Assembly (NCBI GenBank): GCA_013398055.1
Contig: VZRS01004527.1
Location: 186,001 to 250,000, forward strand
Length of the DNA: 64,000 nucleotides
Direction of reading: 5' to 3'
DNA from: Ifrita kowaldi
Lineage: Eukaryota; Chordata; Aves; Passeriformes; Cinclosomatidae
The notes below the pieces were generated by a model. It saw nothing but the letters and a program-made list of their open reading frames with translations, searched no databases and was not told the origin of the DNA. The position numbers were made by a program, and so were the translations under genes. Below, one piece after another: positions 58,801 to 64,000 of the stretch (the stretch's first letter is position 1; each line of letters starts with the position of its first letter).

Positions 58801-61800
58801 TAAGGACAGTAACAAAGCCAAGGTGCTGCCTGAGGTGTCGTGCAGGGCGATGCTCCCAAAACACCTCTGCTGGACTTACAGGACTCTGCCAGACAATGCT
58901 CTGGACAAAAAAAAAAAAAAAAAGCTCTTGACATCTAAGGAAAAGTGACAGGGATTGCCAAAAGCAAAGGCACCCCCAAAGCTTTCAGTGCTCCTGAATT
59001 AAGTACTTGAGCTGAATAAAGAGCAGGTATTTGTCAGTCTAGATTGCCATTTGCTGTGAGAAATTAAATCCTCCTGAGATGTCAGTTCTGACCTTTTTTG
59101 CATCCTTTAGAGACTTTCTTGTTTTAAGTAAATAAACACCAGTACTTTCATACTGTTCTTACTATGCTTTTGTATGAGTAACTTCAGTCCTCCTAACTGC
59201 ATAAGCTACTGAGATAACACATTCACTATTATTTCAGCGCTTACATGGCCCTGGTGCCATGTCCTTGATTCCTCATAAATTCCCTCTCAAATTGCCCATC
59301 AGTGCATGCTCCATTCCTCATCAATACTGCTTTTTTTCAAAACCTGCCAGTGTCCACAGTTTTCCACAGGCAGTTAAAAAATCTCCAAATAACCAGATTC
59401 AAATTTCATACTAAAGTGGTATCACGTGGCCCACTCTGAAAGCAAAGCAAGCAAACCTTATATATATTCCCTGGTAGTCAAAAGGCAAATGCCACCGTGT
59501 CTGTGATAAGGGATAGTCATTTATCTGAAACACAGTTTTGGAAGAGCTAGAAATAGCCCAAAAGACTTAAGCATTTGATCCTTGAACAGAAAAGAAGCAA
59601 CCAGGATTCCATCTAGCTGCTTTGGTGAGCAGCATCTGTTTTTAAAAGCCTTTTGTTCAGGCCACAATAAGAGAGGAGACCAATTAATAAGATTCCTGGT
59701 ATATTTCCATTGGGAGCATCTGATTCATTGTACAGCTAGCAATCCTTCATTGAGCACCAGAAAATGCATTTCTGAAGGCAGTGGAAGGGCAGTATCTACT
59801 GTCAAAGATGTCATTTCAAGTACTGCCTGTTCCAACTACATGCACTAGAAATACTTCCTTGTGGTGCTGGAAGAGGGCCTTTATCTTTCACTGATCATTC
59901 TAATGTGATATAGAGCAGGATTTTTCCTTTTCTTCTATTTTGAATAACTTGTTTGCCATGAAGTAGTATACTTACTTGCCTTGCTTCCTTCTTGGTAAAA
60001 TTAGAAATGTAGCTCTTTCAGTGATTTTTAGTATTGAGAGACCTCCGAAGCACAACATAACCTAAAACTGCTCCAACACAACAACCAGAAGCTATGCTGC
60101 TCAGCCACTTTATTGCACCCAGTCATAACTCCTGCAAAAACTCATATTGCTATTTGTAAATTGATTTTACACTGCTCCTGTCTACTCAACTTGACATTTA
60201 AGGAGTCACTGCACCTCCTTCTTTATACAAAAAAATGTTGGAGGGGAAGAGCCTGGTGTAAACTTACCAGATTTGCAGAAAGAGAAGGCCACACTCCTTT
60301 TCTAATTACAGATATATTTCTTTTTACTTTATTTTTGTTAATTCTATGTCCACACTCTTCTGAGAATATCATGACATTTCAACTATAGTTTTATGTGAAT
60401 AAGACTTAGAGAATGAGCTACCATAAAACTACCAAGAAAAGGTTGTGATGATACATGACTTCTGGTCCTTTAGATTTCAACCAGAACAACAACACTGTAA
60501 TGATCAGATCATCATAACCTCAGCACAGATGGTTTGCTTTCCAGATATCTAAATTAAACAGCTGCAATTTGCTTTTGGCATAAAAGAACCTAATCCTATG
60601 AACACATGCAAGTGTAATGCCACCCACGATACTTCCAGGTATATGCCAAATGAAGTCAATGGCAATAAATCACAGCAGAACAATTATTAGTATACATTTT
60701 TGTAGGATGAGGATTTGTGCCTGACTCATTCAAAATTATAAAGCTCAGAGAGGCAACTCTCAAGGAAGATGTGAAAAACCTTAAAGAAATACAGGAGGAT
60801 GTGAAGGATCTTAAACAAATAGAAGTAATAATATAAATATGTGGTAAAATACTACAGACTTTCATTGAGGTTTTCACTAATTATACTCTTACAAAATTCA
60901 TGGCCTTCCATAAATGAAGACACTAACAATCTAAAAAAGATAGCATTTACCCACTAGTCTTTCCTGCATGTGTAATGCCCGAGTTTTACTCCCTGTTTTG
61001 ACTTGACCTAACACATATAAGGACCAAACCACAAATTTATTACAGATTTCCTAACCTTTTTATAACTGTAAACAGGTAAGAGAGAAACTAATCTGCTGCC
61101 CTCCCAGTTTTTATGTCTGTCATTTACAACTAACAAGACTTCTGCAGATACTCATACATGGAAGGTAAGGGGAAAGAAAAAAACCCCCAGGATTTCAAAA
61201 AAGAGTGTTTGCTCATTTTTTAAAACAAAAACAAGGACTACTCTTCCTGTTTCATCTAAACCATCCTGTCCATGTCCTTTGAATAAAAAGACAGTTTGCA
61301 AAAGCAGCTTACCTAGACATTGGTGAGTTTACTCTGCATTTAACTAGAGAAGAAAAATTACGTTATCTTTTAGGCTGCTGTTGAATTTTGTCAAAACATC
61401 TGCTGCGTCAGAAAAATATTACTTGCTCTCCCCCTCACTCACTCCAAACTACTAATAACAGCTAATAACCCTTTCTTAAAAAGGTGTTGGGGATTTTGTT
61501 TTTCCTAGTAACCTCAGGCAAAACAAATAATGAGTGAAGAGCTGGTGTAATATGCTTTGTACACAACTTGCACTTAAATGCAGAAATGCATGGGTTCTGC
61601 AGCTGTTAGCTAACAGGTCCTCCTTTTCAGCTTCAACAGCTGTAAACTTCGTTTCGTATTAAAAGACCATGACTGAGCACAATGTTACCTACTTCTGCTA
61701 GGTACAGTGAAGCTGGATGTGTTTTTTTCTTTGGAAGCTTAAATCCTGTCTGTGTTTATATCCTTGATACTTGTAAGGAACAAAAAAATTACAGTAATAA

Positions 61801-63315
61801 ATCAACAGAAGAAGCCAAAATCATTACAAGATTCCAAGGATTCTACAGCATGTTTTTAAAAGTATTCAAGAAAGCTTCTTTTGTCAGATAAAGTGGAAAA
61901 AAAATACTTCAGACAAACTGCAGCCAATGGTCTTTCAGAGCAATTAAGCAACAGTATAACTGAATTAGAGCTGCTGTGCCAAAGTTTGAACCTTTCAATA
62001 ACTTCAGTAGCCTCAGTTTAAGACCACTAAGATCTGTTTACATACCAATTTACACAGGATAGGGAATCCAAGAGGCCCAGCAGCCCTGGAGAAGCCACCA
62101 CACTACTGTATTTGCATCTTAGGACACCCTGCTATCTGCTCTTAAGCTTCCTTAGATCCAAGTAGGTTGCAGCCCTGGATTTCCTCATGGCCTTTTGGGA
62201 ACACTCCCTGCACAACAATTTGCTACTTTCTTCTGTGAAGTTCTCACTATTTTTACCAGAACTTTTGCAATTCTGTTATGATCATTCCATAAACCAGCTA
62301 TAAATTACATTATTAATATCAAATCCCAAAGCAATGTACTGTGTCAGACAGCAGGATTTCTTCAGCACCCATAAAAATATTTTTCCTGAAGGTCAGAGTC
62401 CTCTCAGCAGCAGCAGCCTACCTTTCAAGAGTCACTTCGCAGATTACATTTTCATTTCCAAATCAGCAGTGAACTGTCCCAGTTAATAATTTGGACCAAG
62501 TGATCATCTGTCTTATTGACAATGCCTCTGCTCCACAAGAGGCCTCAAGAGCCACAAGAGTCTGCAGCTCTCCTTGGGTTCACAGCTCACCAGAAACCAC
62601 AGTCTCCCTGATGGATGCTCCTCCCAAACTGCTGCAGCTCCAGCTCAGAGCTGGCCCCTCTGCACCGCACTCAGAAGTATTCTCACCTGCTGCCTGTGGC
62701 ACCAGTACTTAAGAAAGTCCAGTGTTCCTTCTTTCTCCACATATATGAATACGGCATTGTGGAGGTTCTTGCTTTCCACTGTCCCACAGCTGAAACAGGT
62801 CCATTGTCTGATAAAGCATCATGATACCTTTCTTCTTGTTTTAACATCCTGTATTTATTTGTCAGTTTTTGCAGGAGCCAGTTGTTCCACTTAAGGAGAA
62901 ATTCTATTGCTTCGGGGTTCCTTTCTGGGTAACAAAGGGGATGTATTTATATCCCTTGACTTTAGACACTGTATTGCGCCAGCATGCATCCACATGAAGG
63001 GTAAATGTTTAAGGCCTGAGCTGGTGGAATTCTTACTGACAACTTCAAGTAAGGAGCACGAAGTCCAGCAGCCAATCACCCACTCATTTGTTTGACTTTA
63101 AAATCACTCTTAGTACCAGTAATAAACTATATACTGTACACTATGCTATGCAATATAGTCTACATTCTTAGTTAGCTCTATACTTAGTTACTATTATTAA
63201 ATTACAGACAGTAACAGAAAAGATTCAGACAAATGCAGGAGCGATACATGAAGTATAAAAACTACAGATAAACTGAGTGCTGTAACAACATCCAATCCTG
63301 ATGGATCTGAACTTG
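55841..63315. other. Intergenic, no recognised gene
   Basis: AT-rich, with an A-run at 58906-58923. Frames up to about 107 codons occur, but none has recognisable motifs or good splice contexts. No transposon with clear ends was seen. Confidence 0.65.
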
Positions 63316-63403
63316 GACCAGACCGTTTGACCAGAAGTGTTTTATCACTTGAAAATTTTTGACCAGACAGTTTGACCAGAAGTGTTTTATCACTTGAAAA
63401 TAC
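63316..63403 (+). repeat. Two-unit 45-base tandem duplication
   Basis: Unit 63316-63360 is followed at once by 63361-63403. The two differ at one internal base (gaccgtttg versus gacagtttg) and at the 3' end. Looks like a recent local duplication. Confidence 0.9.
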
Positions 63404-63531
63404 ATATTAAAAGTGCATGCTTCATTCTCTATAAAAATATTTCCCAAAAAAATTTTATCTTATTGGTAAGAAAGTAGATGGTTTTGAAAGCTAGAATTTT
63501 TTTCATTTTGTTGTTTGTTTTTGTTATTTAA

Positions 63532-63582
63532 ATGACAAAATCATTTAGGTTGGAAAAGAGCTTTAAGATCATTCTATTAGTT
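63532..63582 (-). mobile_element. Short CR1 3'-end remnant
   Basis: Reads aaaatcatttaggttggaaa then agctttaagatcatt, matching the 3' end of CR1 in reverse orientation. Only about 50 bases remain. Confidence 0.65.
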
Positions 63583-64000
63583 TTTTTTCCAGACTTACCC
63601 AATACATAGTTTGGGGACATATATTTAGGTAGGAAGTTTGAAAAGAAAGTAATTTTCATCACTTCAATGTGAAGCAGGGAGGGGCAAAAAAAAGTCAAGA
63701 TTTCAAATTATGTCAATTTCTTTTATTGCTTAAATAACATATAGCTTACCACCACAGACATAAGGCACTAGAGTATGATCAATTCTGTTCCACATTTGTA
63801 ACAGAGTTTTTCTTTTCACAGCAAAATTGTCCATCTTAGGTGAGACAATACAAATATTAGTAAGATCATTCTAATAAGCAGATACTAGTGCTAGAAAAAC
63901 ACACTACATTAGCAGTACTAATAATAGGCTGTACCATCTAGCTGCTTGCAGACTTCTCTTGCCTAACACACAAAGTATTCAAGCATCAAGCTGCTGAACT

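Noticed and set aside
1..64000. CRISPR arrays, operons, tRNA or rRNA genes, phage or defence systems
   Set aside because: None of the expected repeat-spacer patterns, cloverleaf sequences or prokaryotic gene arrangement appears; the window is vertebrate nuclear DNA.

Overview
This is vertebrate nuclear DNA, almost certainly from a bird. Genes are split by GT..AG introns. CR1 LINE fragments are the dominant dispersed repeat, and there are avian-type ERV LTR pieces, long AT-rich non-coding tracts and short CpG-rich promoter islands. The main gene is PUM3 (Puf-A/KIAA0020). In birds the PUM3/VLDLR/RFX3 neighbourhood (human 9p24) is on the Z chromosome, so the window is probably Z-linked; that is inferred from synteny, not seen directly.

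Layout. 181-16811 (minus): 14 coding exons of PUM3 covering residues 1-537; the C-terminal part lies beyond base 1. Its first exon and CpG island lie in a 2.0 kb block (15389-17400) that recurs at 17591-19602 across a 190-N gap, most likely an assembly artefact. 19500-20500: two abutting CR1 pieces. 20500-31400: no recognisable gene. 31440-33990: two CR1 copies. 34245-34479 (minus): a candidate last exon of an unidentified gene, with a frame break at an A-run. 35360-35500: ERVL-like LTR fragment. 36543-39027 (plus): a complete five-exon acrosin-like serine protease, 359 residues, all key residues present. 41988-43180: two more CR1 copies. 43295-47189 and 47449-51343: a second near-identical duplication, about 3.9 kb, separated by single-N joins inside a TCCA microsatellite; it carries a possible C-terminal exon of unknown family. 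54509-55095 (minus): first exon of an HSF5-like heat shock factor in a CpG island, next to another single-N join. 55167-64000: no recognisable gene.

How the parts relate. PUM3 is a housekeeping ribosome-biogenesis gene. The acrosin-like protease and the HSF5-like factor belong to families known for testis/germ-cell expression, which fits a Z region enriched in male-biased genes, but nothing shows that they work together. I found no operon-like system, CRISPR array, RNA gene or new defence system. The most useful observations are the two probable false duplications, the intact acrosin-like gene, the isolated HSF5-like exon, two orphan coding-exon candidates, and a solo LTR nested in a hAT element within a PUM3 intron.
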